Shown here piece by piece: positions 30,086 to 38,895 of a stretch of DNA of 64,000 nucleotides. The DNA lies in NCBI GenBank assembly GCA_004173185.1, contig SEFZ01000004.1, positions 62,001-126,000 on the forward strand, read 5' to 3'. The translations under genes were made by a program, and so were the position numbers. The stretch comes from Sphingomonadales bacterium (GTDB taxonomy: Bacteria > Pseudomonadota > Alphaproteobacteria > Sphingomonadales > Sphingomonadaceae). The number at the start of each line of letters is the position of its first letter. Position 1 is the first letter of the stretch. The notes under the pieces were generated by a model. That model was not told the origin of the DNA, made no database searches, and worked only from the letters and a program-made list of their open reading frames with translations.

Positions 30086-30541
30086 ATGGCTATGGACGCC
30101 TTGCCACCTGTCGGCCGTATCGAGGGCCAGGAGCATCATTTCGTCCTGCGTGTCTATTTCGAGGACACTGACCTGACCGGTGTGGTCTATCACGCCAATT
30201 ATCTGCGGTTCATGGAACGCGCCCGTTCGGATATGCTGCTCGCCGTCGGGATAGACCAGCGCGCGGTGCAGGAAGCGGGCGAAGGCGCTTATGCAATCAG
30301 CAATCTGGCGATCCGGTATCGCGCCCCGGCACGGCTCGGGGATGAACTGACGGTCATCAGCCGTCTCAAGCGGCTTCGCGCCGCATCAGTGGATATTCAT
30401 CAACGAGTAATGCGCGGGGCTGAAATACTGACCGAAGCGGATGTCGAAGCGGCTTTTGTCGCTCCGAACGGTCGCCCGCGTCGTCAGCCTGTCGCATGGG
30501 CGCGCGCGTTCGAACCGTTGATCTGGAAGGGGAACGAGTAA
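30086..30541 (+). CDS. ybgC: Tol-Pal associated acyl-CoA thioesterase
   Basis: A 151-residue hotdog-fold thioesterase at the head of the tol operon. The catalytic Asp is in RVYFEDTDLTGVVYHANYLRF, the YbgC signature, and ERARSDML follows. In relatives it hydrolyses short-chain or long-chain acyl-CoA and is tied to envelope lipid metabolism. Only two bases separate its stop from the tolQ start. Confidence 0.95.
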   Translation: MAMDALPPVGRIEGQEHHFVLRVYFEDTDLTGVVYHANYLRFMERARSDMLLAVGIDQRAVQEAGEGAYAISNLAIRYRAPARLGDELTVISRLKRLRAASVDIHQRVMRGAEILTEADVEAAFVAPNGRPRRQPVAWARAFEPLIWKGNE

Positions 30542-30543
30542 AA

Positions 30544-31233
<690 letters not shown>

Positions 31234-31236
31234 TCG

Positions 31237-31677
31237 GTGGGGATGCACCTCCCTTCGGGCAAAAGCCGCGGCCGCCGCGCGCCGATGGCGGACATCAACG
31301 TTACGCCATTGGTCGACGTGATGCTCGTGCTGTTGATCATCTTCATGGTAACCGCACCGCTGCTGACCGCGGGCGTGCCGGTGAACCTGCCTGAGAGCCG
31401 GGCCAAGGCGCTCGATCAGGAATTGGAGCCGATCCAGATCGCGATCGACGATAGCGGCAAGGTTTTCGTCAATAACGAGGTCGTCGACGATGCTGCGCTG
31501 CCCGCCCGCCTCGCGATCATCGCGGGTGCGCCCGGCCCTGACGGCAAGCCTGCCGCCATCTTCCTGCGCGCCGATGAGGGGCTGGGGTATGGCAAGGTCA
31601 TGAAGGTGATGGGCGAACTCAACCGCGCGGGCCTCAACCGCGTCTCGCTCGTGACCATCGCGACGGGGCAGCCCTGA
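31237..31677 (+). CDS. tolR: Tol-Pal system protein TolR
   Basis: A 146-residue ExbD/TolR protein: short basic N-terminus (SGKSRGRRAPMADINVTPLVDV), one membrane helix carrying the proton-relay Asp in PLVDVMLVLLIIFMV, and a periplasmic domain. The start is GTG at 31237 or ATG at 31243; the GTG has GGAGAG at the better distance. The stop overlaps the tolA start. Confidence 0.95.
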   Translation: MGMHLPSGKSRGRRAPMADINVTPLVDVMLVLLIIFMVTAPLLTAGVPVNLPESRAKALDQELEPIQIAIDDSGKVFVNNEVVDDAALPARLAIIAGAPGPDGKPAAIFLRADEGLGYGKVMKVMGELNRAGLNRVSLVTIATGQP

Positions 31678-32468
31678 TGGATCGCGGTGAGGGTTTCGGA
31701 CTGACAATAGCCATTGCAGGGCATGCGGCCCTGTTTGGCCTGTTGTCGGTCGGCTTCCTTGCCACCCCCAATCCGGTGAAGCTTGAAGCGACGCCGATCG
31801 AAGTTGCGATTGTCGACGATGTCGGACTGACCAGCACGTCGCCGGTGCCGACGATGGAAGAGCCTGCCGCCAAGCTTTCGCCGATCGAAGCGCCGATCGA
31901 GCCCGATAGTGCACCGCCGACGCCCGTTGAGAAGGCTGAGCCTGCACCGAAGCCGCAACCTGCTCCGCCCAAGCCAGCACCCGCGCCCGCGCCGGATGCC
32001 AAGCCCGCTAAACCGACCAAGCCGACCAGCGCCCCGGCACCCGCCAAGCCTGCGCCCAACCGCAATGCCGCGCCCACCGGTCGGCTGGATGGCATCGTCA
32101 GCGGGCTGACCGACAAAGCGAGCCCGAGCAAATCGACCACGCCACCGGCAGCCGCGATCGGCCCTCAGGTCAAATCGGCGCTGGCCGCCGAGATTCTGCG
32201 CCAGATCAAGCCGCGCTGGTCGCCACCCAGCGGCGCCGATTCGGACAAGCTGCGCACCACCGTTCAGGTGCGGCTGAATGAGGACGGCTCGATCGCGGGC
32301 GAACCGCGCGTCACCCAGACCGGCGTTACCGACGGCAATAGCGCCCAGGCAGCGCTGCACCGCGAGCGCGCCATCCGCGCAGTGAAGCTCGCGGCTCCAT
32401 TCAAGCTTCCCGCGCAATTTTACGAAGCGTGGAAGACGATCGCACCGACATTGTACGAGGGGTTGTGA
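31677..32468 (+). CDS. tolA: Tol-Pal system protein TolA
   Basis: Inner-membrane anchored rod that reaches across the periplasm to TolB and Pal. It has 263 residues: an N-terminal helix (LTIAIAGHAALFGLLSVGF) containing the SH-like contact to TolQR, a long Pro/Ala/Lys linker (~75-160; KPAPAPAPDAKPAKPTKP) in place of the helical domain II of E. coli, and a compact C-terminal domain (RQIKPRWSPPSGAD, VRLNEDGSIAGEPRV, AIRAVKLAAPFKLP). The Pro-rich linker is typical of alphaproteobacterial TolA. It is identified by position and by the C-terminal domain. Confidence 0.92.
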   Translation: MDRGEGFGLTIAIAGHAALFGLLSVGFLATPNPVKLEATPIEVAIVDDVGLTSTSPVPTMEEPAAKLSPIEAPIEPDSAPPTPVEKAEPAPKPQPAPPKPAPAPAPDAKPAKPTKPTSAPAPAKPAPNRNAAPTGRLDGIVSGLTDKASPSKSTTPPAAAIGPQVKSALAAEILRQIKPRWSPPSGADSDKLRTTVQVRLNEDGSIAGEPRVTQTGVTDGNSAQAALHRERAIRAVKLAAPFKLPAQFYEAWKTIAPTLYEGL

Positions 32469-32470
32469 AA

Positions 32471-33865
32471 ATGAAGGCCATGCGAATCAGCGCCAGCTTG
32501 CTGCTGTCGATCAGCGTAATCGCCGTGGCGCATGCGCAGGACGTACCGGCGGCGCCGCTCATTCTGCCGCAGAGCGCGACTCCGCAGGATCCCGATCAGG
32601 AATCGGTGCTGCGTGTCGATGTCACCAATCAGGCCGCGCAGGACATGGTCATCGCGATTCCCGCGTTCGGCACGTCGCAGGTGAGCGCCACGGCAGCAGG
32701 ATCGACCGACAGCCTCGGCGTGCAACTCGCCAAGGTGATCGATGACGATCTGCGCAACACCGGCCTGTTCAAGACCCTCGGCCCCGACGCGGCCGGGCGC
32801 ATTGCGTATGGCGAAGTGGCCGCGCCCAATTACGCCAACTGGAGCACGCGCTCGGCACAGGCGCTGGTCCAGGGCTATGTCCGCGCCAACGGCAATGGCT
32901 CGATCACGGTCGGCTGCTACCTTTACGACATCGCGCTCCAGAGCGAATTGGTGCGCGAAGGCTTTGTCGTCTCGCCCGGCGACTGGCGCCGCGCCGCGCA
33001 TAAATGCGCGGATGCGGTCTATACGCGGCTTACCGGCGAAGGCCCCTATTTCGACAGCCAGCTCGTCTATGTGGCGGAGCAAGGCCCGAAGAATCGCCGC
33101 CGCAAGCAGCTCGCGATGATGGATCAGGATGGCGCCAATCACCGCTTCATCACCAATGGCCAGTCGATCGTTCTGACTCCCCGGCTTTCGCCGAAGCAGA
33201 ACCAGGTCGTCTATATGAGCTATGAGAATAAGCGGCCGTCGATCCGCATCTATGATGTCGGTTCGCGCGCCACGCGGCTGCTGGTGGATAATGCCAGCCT
33301 GACCTTCGCGCCGCGCTTCTCGCCCAATGGTCAAAACGTGCTGTTCTCGATGGCGGTGGCGGGCAACACCGATCTTTACACCGTACCGGCTTCGGGCGGC
33401 ACGCCGCGCCGGCTGACCAATTCGCCGGGCATCGATACGGGCGGCAGCTATTCGCCCGATGGCTCGAAGATCGTGTTCGAAAGCGATCGCGGCGGCACCC
33501 AGCAGCTTTATGTGATGAATGCCGATGGCGGCGATCAGAAGCGGATCAGCTTTGGCGGCGGGCGTTATGCCACGCCCGCATGGAGCCCGCGCGGCGATCT
33601 GGTTGCCTTTACGCGCTTTGGCGGTGGTGCATTCCGCATCGGCGTGATGTCCCCCGGTGGCGGTGGCGAGAAGCTTTTGACCAATAGCTGGGGCGATGAA
33701 GGCCCGTCCTGGTCTCCCAATGGTCGCGTGCTGATGTTCTTCCGCGCCGCCCAGGGTTCGGGGCGTCCAGACCTTTGGTCGGTCGATCTGACGGGGGTCA
33801 ATGCGCGCAAGATTCCCACCCCGCTGGACGGGTCCGATCCCAGTTGGGGACCGATTCGTCCATAA
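32471..33865 (+). CDS. tolB: Tol-Pal system beta-propeller TolB
   Basis: Periplasmic protein that shuttles between Pal and TolA. It has 464 residues: a signal peptide (RISASLLLSISVIAVAHAQ), an N-terminal alpha/beta domain (~30-190), and a six-bladed propeller seen as repeated SPNG/SPDGSKIVFES/W-S-P units (e.g. RFSPNGQNVLFS, SYSPDGSKIVFES, AWSPRGDLVAFT). The start at 32471 is chosen over 32429 because the signal peptide begins there. Confidence 0.96.
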   Translation: MKAMRISASLLLSISVIAVAHAQDVPAAPLILPQSATPQDPDQESVLRVDVTNQAAQDMVIAIPAFGTSQVSATAAGSTDSLGVQLAKVIDDDLRNTGLFKTLGPDAAGRIAYGEVAAPNYANWSTRSAQALVQGYVRANGNGSITVGCYLYDIALQSELVREGFVVSPGDWRRAAHKCADAVYTRLTGEGPYFDSQLVYVAEQGPKNRRRKQLAMMDQDGANHRFITNGQSIVLTPRLSPKQNQVVYMSYENKRPSIRIYDVGSRATRLLVDNASLTFAPRFSPNGQNVLFSMAVAGNTDLYTVPASGGTPRRLTNSPGIDTGGSYSPDGSKIVFESDRGGTQQLYVMNADGGDQKRISFGGGRYATPAWSPRGDLVAFTRFGGGAFRIGVMSPGGGGEKLLTNSWGDEGPSWSPNGRVLMFFRAAQGSGRPDLWSVDLTGVNARKIPTPLDGSDPSWGPIRP

Positions 33866-33932
33866 ATCGTTACGGTAGTGGTGATTTGATGCCCCAAAAG
33901 GGGTAATGTTCGTGAAAATGGAGGAAAGAACG

Positions 33933-34439
33933 ATGGCAAAAGTGATGACCAGCGTGGTGCTGGGTCTGGCGCTAATCGCAACCGCAGGTTGCACCAAGAA
34001 GCGCATCACCGACGTGCCCCCGGGCCCGATCACGGACAATAGCGGCACGGACAACAGCTCGGGCGAAGAGCAGTCGAGCGCGCTCAACGACCAGTTCAAG
34101 CGCGAAGTCTCGAGCAACACGGTTCACTTCTCGTTCGATCAATATGACATCGATCCCGAAGCCCGCGCGATCCTCGACAGCCAGGCACGCTGGCTCGTCG
34201 CGCATCCCGGCGTGCGCATCACCATCGAAGGCCATTGCGACGAGCGCGGCACCCGCGAATATAACCTCGCACTCGGCGATCGCCGTGCCAACGCCGCGAA
34301 GAACTATCTCGCAGCGCGCGGCATCCCCGCGAACCAGATCAACACGATCAGCTATGGCAAGGAACGCCCGGCCGCGATGGGTTCGGACGATTCGAGCTGG
34401 GCGCAGAACCGCCGCGCGGTGACCATCGTCATCAGCTGA
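33933..34439 (+). CDS. pal: Peptidoglycan-associated lipoprotein Pal
   Basis: Outer-membrane lipoprotein that binds peptidoglycan and completes the Tol-Pal system. It has 168 residues. The lipobox ends at Cys20 (LIATAGC), then comes a disordered Ser/Asn/Glu linker and the OmpA-like domain (VHFSFDQYDIDP, then the diaminopimelate-binding GHCDERGTREYNLALGDRRANA). GGAGGAAAG precedes the ATG at 33933. The palindrome CCCCAAAAGGGG lies in the tolB-pal gap. A strong terminator closes the operon. Confidence 0.97.
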   Translation: MAKVMTSVVLGLALIATAGCTKKRITDVPPGPITDNSGTDNSSGEEQSSALNDQFKREVSSNTVHFSFDQYDIDPEARAILDSQARWLVAHPGVRITIEGHCDERGTREYNLALGDRRANAAKNYLAARGIPANQINTISYGKERPAAMGSDDSSWAQNRRAVTIVIS

Positions 34440-34460
34440 GGCATTCGCCTTTCAGAATTA

Positions 34461-34498
34461 AGGGCCGCTGGAGCATTCGCTCCGGCGGCCTTTTCTTT
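34461..34498 (+). terminator. Rho-independent terminator of the tol-pal operon
   Basis: GGGCCGCTGGAGC pairs with GCTCCGGCGGCC (small internal mismatch) over a 4-base loop and is followed by TTTTCTTT, 22 bases after pal. Confidence 0.9.
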
Positions 34499-34503
34499 GT
34501 CGC

Positions 34504-34549
34504 TTGCGCGGCCTCCCGAATCGATATAAATACGATATCATAATTATCG
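34504..34549 (+). promoter_or_regulatory. Promoter with double AT-rich inverted repeat upstream of the SPFH operon
   Basis: TTGCGC (34504-34509) and TAAATA (34527-34532) are 17 bases apart and may be the promoter. Two interlocking inverted repeats cover and follow it: GATAT-N7-ATATC (34523-34539) and CGATA-N7-TATCG (34533-34549). The AT-rich block stands out sharply from the GC-rich surroundings. The layout suggests a repressor site over the -10 element. Confidence 0.6.
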
Positions 34550-34559
34550 GGAGGAAATG

Positions 34560-35465
34560 ATGACCGACGCTCGTTCGACATCCAATGCGCTGACGCAAAG
34601 TCGGGAGACATCCGCGAGCACCGCAAGTGGCTATGGCATGCTGGTTCTGTTGTTGCTTTCGGTGGCTGTCGGCCTCGCTGCGTTCAGCCAGATCGATCGC
34701 CTGCCCGATCTCGCCATCGTCGCGTGGTTCTGCGCCGCGATCATCGTCTTCCTGTTCGTATCGTGCGGCTTTTACCTGCTTCAGCCCAACCAGGCCGTCG
34801 TGATCACCTTGTTCGGCGATTATAAGGGCACCGATCGCACCACGGGGCTGCGCTGGACCTGGCCGTGGATGATCAAGAAGAAAGTCTCGGCGCGCGCCAA
34901 CAACATCATTTCGGAACGGATCAAGGTCAACGATCTGCGCGGCAACCCGATCGAAATGGCGGCGCAGGTGGTTTGGCGCGTGACCGATACGGCGCAGGCT
35001 TTGTTCGACGTCGATGATTATAAGGCGTTCGTGAACGTCCAGATCGAAGCCGCGGTGCGCACCATCGGCTCGCGCTATCCCTATGACGATTTCGAGCATC
35101 AGGAAGTGACGTTGCGCGGCAATCACGATCAGGTGGGCAGCGAACTGCGCGCCGAACTGATCGCCCGGCTCACGGTGGCGGGCATCACAGTCGACGAATG
35201 CGGCTTCACCCACCTCGCTTATGCGCAGGAGATCGCAGGCGCGATGCTCCGCCGCCAACAGGCGCAGGCCGTGGTCGCGGCACGCACCACGCTTGTCGAA
35301 GGCGCGGTTGGCATGGTCGAAATGGCGCTGGCGCTGCTTTCGGAAAAGAACGTCGTCGAGCTCGATGACGAGCGCCGCGCGGCGATGGTTTCGAACCTGA
35401 TGGTGGTGCTGTGCGGCGAGCGCGACACCCAGCCGATCGTCAACGCAGGCTCGTTGTACCAATAA
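34560..35465 (+). CDS. SPFH/Band 7 domain membrane protein
   Basis: A 301-residue protein with two N-terminal membrane helices ([16 protein letters not shown] and [23 protein letters not shown]). An SPFH (stomatin/prohibitin/flotillin) domain follows ([29 protein letters not shown]), then a helical stretch ([27 protein letters not shown]) that may oligomerise. Such proteins form membrane scaffolds; the specific client is unknown. Two ATGs stand in tandem (34557 and 34560). The second has the better distance to GGGAGGA. It leads an operon with a ribbon-helix-helix protein and a small membrane protein. Confidence 0.88.
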   Translation: MTDARSTSNALTQSRETSASTASGYGMLVLLLLSVAVGLAAFSQIDRLPDLAIVAWFCAAIIVFLFVSCGFYLLQPNQAVVITLFGDYKGTDRTTGLRWTWPWMIKKKVSARANNIISERIKVNDLRGNPIEMAAQVVWRVTDTAQALFDVDDYKAFVNVQIEAAVRTIGSRYPYDDFEHQEVTLRGNHDQVGSELRAELIARLTVAGITVDECGFTHLAYAQEIAGAMLRRQQAQAVVAARTTLVEGAVGMVEMALALLSEKNVVELDDERRAAMVSNLMVVLCGERDTQPIVNAGSLYQ

Positions 35466-35475
35466 GGCTGGTTAG

Positions 35476-35688
35476 GTGTCCGCTCCCCCCAAAAAGGCGT
35501 TTCCGCTGCGCCTCGATCCCGCACTGTACGCGGCGATCGAGCGCGCGGCGGCGAGCGATCTGCGGAGCGTCAACGCGCAGGTCGAATGCCTGCTTCGTGA
35601 GGCGCTCGGCAAGCGCGGTGTGAAGCTCAGCGATCCAGTGCGCGCCAGGCGCGGCCGCCCCCCGAAGCTGACGGAGAATGAATCATGA
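35476..35688 (+). CDS. Arc-like ribbon-helix-helix protein with AT-hook-like tail
   Basis: A 70-residue DNA-binding protein. Residues ~8-48 fit an Arc/MetJ ribbon-helix-helix fold: [20 protein letters not shown] as strand and first helix, then [14 protein letters not shown] as the second helix. The tail [10 protein letters not shown] contains the RGRP core of an AT-hook, a minor-groove binder of AT-rich DNA. It starts with GTG after GGTTAGG. It is probably a regulator; the AT-rich inverted repeats upstream of the operon are the obvious candidate site. It is not beside a recognisable toxin. Confidence 0.8.
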   Translation: MSAPPKKAFPLRLDPALYAAIERAAASDLRSVNAQVECLLREALGKRGVKLSDPVRARRGRPPKLTENES

Positions 35689-35960
35689 AACGGGATAAAC
35701 TACGCAGCCCCGCCAGCGTGCGCCCCGGCTATTGGTTCGCGCCCAAGACCTTTGGCTGGGGCGCCACGCCGGCGACGTGGCAGGGCTGGGCCGCGACGCT
35801 CGGCTTCGTCGTCATCGCCGCGATGATCGGCTACCTTGCCGAGCACCGCTCGCCGGTCTGGCTGGCGCTGCTCGTGCCCGTGGTCGTGGCGTTCATCGCG
35901 CTTTGCTGGGCGAAGACCGATGGTGGCTGGGCATTTCGCTGGGGCCGCGGCGACCGCTGA
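35685..35960 (+). CDS. Small two-helix membrane protein
   Basis: A 91-residue protein with two membrane helices (GWAATLGFVVIAAMIGYLAE and VWLALLVPVVVAFIALCWAKT) joined by a tight loop, with Trp-rich ends (GYWFAPKTFGWGATPATW and GGWAFRWGRG). The ATG overlaps the stop of the ribbon-helix-helix gene, so it is coupled to it. Function unknown; the context suggests a partner of the SPFH protein. Confidence 0.75.
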   Translation: MKRDKLRSPASVRPGYWFAPKTFGWGATPATWQGWAATLGFVVIAAMIGYLAEHRSPVWLALLVPVVVAFIALCWAKTDGGWAFRWGRGDR

Positions 35961-35979
35961 GCGACGGCTATGACAATTC

Positions 35980-36822
35980 CTAGCTAAGCGCCTCGTCGAG
36001 CAAGCGCGCCAGCCTCAGCCCACCCTTCACGATCTGCTGCCGCGCCGGCTCGACCAGTTTGTCGATCGTCTCGGGCGTCAGTGTCCCGCGTGTCGGCGCA
36101 TTGGCCGCGCAGGCATCGCCGCCGAACGCACTGGCGTAAGCGAAATCACGCGCCACCTGCCAGCTGTCGCGGCTCCAGTCTTCGGTGGTGCCACCCCAAA
36201 GGTTCGCGCGCTCCTCCGCCGAATAGATGCGCACCAGGGATGGCTGAGTCGAGATCGCGCGCTCGGCGAGATGGCCGTCCCAGATGGTGTGCAGGTTGAG
36301 CCGTTCGGTCGAGTAAAAGCCGTAATTGCTGCGCGCGCGATTGCCGCCCAGATCGGCATGGTCGCCGGCATGGAGCGGCTGGTGCAGATCGCCGACGAAA
36401 TGGACGACAAACGCCAGCGCCATGATCCGCTCGCGCTGCGGCACGCCATGATCTTTCAGCAGCTTCACGTCGCGATCGATCTGCGCCGACACGCAATTGC
36501 CGTCCGGGCAATTGTTCTTGATGTCGAACGGCTTGCAGATGTTCACGTTCTGATAGTGCCAGTTAGAGGCATAACTGAAGCGCGGCCCGAGCTTCTTGAT
36601 GCAATCGGCCCATACGCTGGCCTGCTCGATGGTCCTGGCCGGGCAGCCCGCAGTCTCCAGCAGCGCCGAATTCTTGAGCAGCCGATCGATCGAGGCGCGC
36701 ACCTGCGGCGTCACGTTGCGATAGGCGATGCTGGCCACCGTCTCATGGCCCCATTCCCAATATGCGTGGGCGGGCGATGCGAAGCCGATCAGCGCAGCGA
36801 AAAGAACCAGAGCCCGTTTCAC
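35980..36822 (-). CDS. S1/P1-type nuclease, exported
   Basis: A zinc-dependent nuclease for single-stranded DNA/RNA, secreted to the periplasm. It has 280 residues: a signal peptide ending PAHA or HAY, then the mature N-terminus W-E-W-G-H-E whose Trp and His bind zinc. Ligands continue in SVWADCIK, the SNWHYQN segment, VVHFVGDLHQPLHAGDHADLGGN and the late LHTIWDGHL. All zinc positions I can place are present. It starts with GTG at 36822, overlapping the stop of the isoaspartyl peptidase gene, so the two are coupled. Confidence 0.92.
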   Translation of the reverse strand: MKRALVLFAALIGFASPAHAYWEWGHETVASIAYRNVTPQVRASIDRLLKNSALLETAGCPARTIEQASVWADCIKKLGPRFSYASNWHYQNVNICKPFDIKNNCPDGNCVSAQIDRDVKLLKDHGVPQRERIMALAFVVHFVGDLHQPLHAGDHADLGGNRARSNYGFYSTERLNLHTIWDGHLAERAISTQPSLVRIYSAEERANLWGGTTEDWSRDSWQVARDFAYASAFGGDACAANAPTRGTLTPETIDKLVEPARQQIVKGGLRLARLLDEALS

Positions 36823-37820
36823 TTATCGTCTCCGTAAAATGCCACGACGCGCTCGCCCGTGGAGGACGCGCGGCCGCGATACATGCCGGGGGTGTTGAAG
36901 CTCCACGCCATTTCGCCCGTGGGGCCGGTGACGATCACGCCGCCGGTGCCGCCAAGATCCTTCGTTTCGGCCATCACCGTATCGGCTGCGGCTTTCAGGC
37001 TCTCGCCCTTGAAGCGCACGCGCGCGCAGATTTCATGGGCAACGCCTTCGCGAATGAAGAACTCGCCCGCGCCGGTCGCGGAAACCGCACAGGCGCGGTC
37101 GTCGGCATAGGTGCCTGCGCCGATCAGCGGCGAATCGCCGATCCGGCCCCAGCGCTTGCCGGTGAGCCCGCCGGTCGAGGTGGCAGCCGCGACATGGCCC
37201 TTCGAATCAAGCGCGACTGCGCCGACAGTGCCGTATTTCAGATCGACATCGAACCAGCCGAGCTTGCTGTTCGTCTTCATCTTCTCAAGCTGTTCGCGGC
37301 GGTTGGGCGTCGCGAACCAGCTGTTCTCGACCTGCTCCAGCCCCTGTTCGCGCGAGAATTGATCGGCGCCTGCGCCCGAGAGCAGGACGTGCGGGCTCTC
37401 TTCCATCACCTTGCGCGCCAGCGCGATCGGGTGCCGCGTCGTGGTGCTGCCCGCGATTGCGCCGGCCTTGCGCGTCGCGCCGTCCATGATCGCAGCGTCG
37501 AGTTCGTTATGCCCGTCCCAGGTGAACACTGCGCCCCGGCCCGCGTTGAAGAGCGGATCGTCTTCTAGAATCTGCACCGCCGCCTGTACCGCATCGAGCG
37601 CATCGCCGCCCGCTTCGAGCACCTTCGATCCCGCCGCGAGTGCTGCTTCCAGCCCCGCACGGACCCCGGCTTCCTGCTCTGGCTTGATCTTGTTCTTCTC
37701 GATGATCCCGGCGCCGCCATGGATCACGAGGGTCCAGCGTGGCTTTTGCACTGAAGAATCCTGGGCATTCGCGGACAGCGGCATCAACAAGGCTCCAAGC
37801 AGCAAGGGAACAAGGCGCAT
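36819..37820 (-). CDS. Isoaspartyl peptidase/L-asparaginase, Ntn type, exported
   Basis: Removes isoaspartyl residues from peptides and can hydrolyse L-Asn. It has 333 residues with a signal peptide (MRLVPLLLGALLMPLSANAQ). The N-terminal WTLVIHGGAG and NAGRGAVFT motifs are present. The autocleavage site is YGTVGAVALD, with Thr198 as nucleophile of the beta subunit. GDSPLIGAGTYA and SATGAGEFFIR follow, with GTGGV near the end. ATG 37820 with GGAGTG upstream is preferred over a TTG one codon earlier. It precedes and overlaps the S1/P1 nuclease: a periplasmic scavenging pair. Confidence 0.93.
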   Translation of the reverse strand: MRLVPLLLGALLMPLSANAQDSSVQKPRWTLVIHGGAGIIEKNKIKPEQEAGVRAGLEAALAAGSKVLEAGGDALDAVQAAVQILEDDPLFNAGRGAVFTWDGHNELDAAIMDGATRKAGAIAGSTTTRHPIALARKVMEESPHVLLSGAGADQFSREQGLEQVENSWFATPNRREQLEKMKTNSKLGWFDVDLKYGTVGAVALDSKGHVAAATSTGGLTGKRWGRIGDSPLIGAGTYADDRACAVSATGAGEFFIREGVAHEICARVRFKGESLKAAADTVMAETKDLGGTGGVIVTGPTGEMAWSFNTPGMYRGRASSTGERVVAFYGDDK

Positions 37821-37889
37821 CAAGGCACTCCAATGGGATGATGCATTTCCCTAGCAGATGGTTCCGCGCTTGCCAGCCGGGCAGGGCGT

Positions 37890-38351
37890 TCAGGTCTGGC
37901 GACGATACGCCACGCGCCACATCACCAGGCCGATCAAAGCCGCGATCAGCGCAAGCACCGCGCTGGAGGCGAGCGCACTCAGCCAGCGATAGATCCATGC
38001 GCCATTGTCCATCGGCGGCATCTGGAAGATGCCGAAGCCATAGGTTTGTGCGCCGACGAAGATTGCCATCGCCGTGACCGCGCCGACCAACGCCGCATGG
38101 TGCGGCTTGCGCAAGCCTGCGACGTGCATGACCAGCCACAAGGGGCCTCCGACTGCGGTAAGCGCGATGCCGGAAAACAGCGTGCCGATCATCCAGCCGC
38201 TGGTCAGCGTGAGCGGATCGCGCTGTCCGCCGAGCGCCAGCAGCCCGAGCACGATTCCGCCCGCCAGCATGCTGCCCGCAGCGAGCGCTAGCCCGGCGCG
38301 GTCGATCGACATTTCGTAAATGCGCGGTGCGCGCATGGCGCGGTCGTTCAC
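37890..38351 (-). CDS. Four-helix membrane protein of unknown function
   Basis: A 153-residue protein with four predicted membrane helices (AGLALAAGSMLAGGIVLGLLAL, IGTLFSGIALTAVGGPLWLVM, ALVGAVTAMAIFVGAQTYGF, ALASSAVLALIAALIGLVMW). The start is GTG at 38351 or ATG at 38336. No family recognised. Confidence 0.7.
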   Translation of the reverse strand: MNDRAMRAPRIYEMSIDRAGLALAAGSMLAGGIVLGLLALGGQRDPLTLTSGWMIGTLFSGIALTAVGGPLWLVMHVAGLRKPHHAALVGAVTAMAIFVGAQTYGFGIFQMPPMDNGAWIYRWLSALASSAVLALIAALIGLVMWRVAYRRQT

Positions 38352-38452
38352 GTTTCCAAAGCTCCCCAGCCCCGGAGCCGAAATATACCTAACGCGGAGC
38401 TATCGCAACGGACCGAATCGGGAGGCTTTGCCGAATTGAGACGGGCCGCGGA

Positions 38453-38851
38453 CTATTCGATGGTGAAACCCGGAACGGCGCGGGTTTCGGCCTCCGCATG
38501 ATACATGTCCATATAGATGCTCACTTCCTCCGCGCCTGCGCAGCGGACGCCATAGACATCGAGAATGTTGCCAAACGGGCCGATCCCGGTGCTGCCGCCG
38601 CGCTCGAATGCCGGACGCGAGCCATTGGCGCAGCGCAGGCGAGACAAATAGGCGCGTTGACCAGCGGGCATGCTGACGCGCACCGGATTCTTCTCGGAAC
38701 CGAGCGGTTCGGCATCTGCCTTCTTGATCGCGGCGGCGAGCTTCTTTCCGGTCAGGGCGTCGCCGAACAGGCCCTGCGCCTGCGCCGCCGGAGTCATTGC
38801 CATCGCACAGCCTGCCACTGCCAGCAGCCGTAAAATCATCGAGACGCGCAT
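38453..38851 (-). CDS. Secreted protein of unknown function
   Basis: A 132-residue exported protein (signal ending TPAAQAQ). The mature part has two Cys (LRCANGS and YGVRCAGAEE) likely to form one disulfide. The text between is NPVRVSMPAGQRAYLSRLRC, DVYGVRC, VSIYMDMYHAE. The pattern of strand, Cys and an aromatic-rich end is shared with other short alphaproteobacterial periplasmic unknowns. No family named. Confidence 0.72.
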   Translation of the reverse strand: MRVSMILRLLAVAGCAMAMTPAAQAQGLFGDALTGKKLAAAIKKADAEPLGSEKNPVRVSMPAGQRAYLSRLRCANGSRPAFERGGSTGIGPFGNILDVYGVRCAGAEEVSIYMDMYHAEAETRAVPGFTIE

Positions 38852-38895
38852 CCTGTCCTCCCTCTCCGTTTTCGCGAGAATAGCGGGTGCGCAGT

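Noticed and set aside
35476..35688. Antitoxin of a toxin-antitoxin pair
   Set aside because: The ribbon-helix-helix fold is shared with antitoxins, but the neighbours are an SPFH protein and a two-helix membrane protein, not a toxin.
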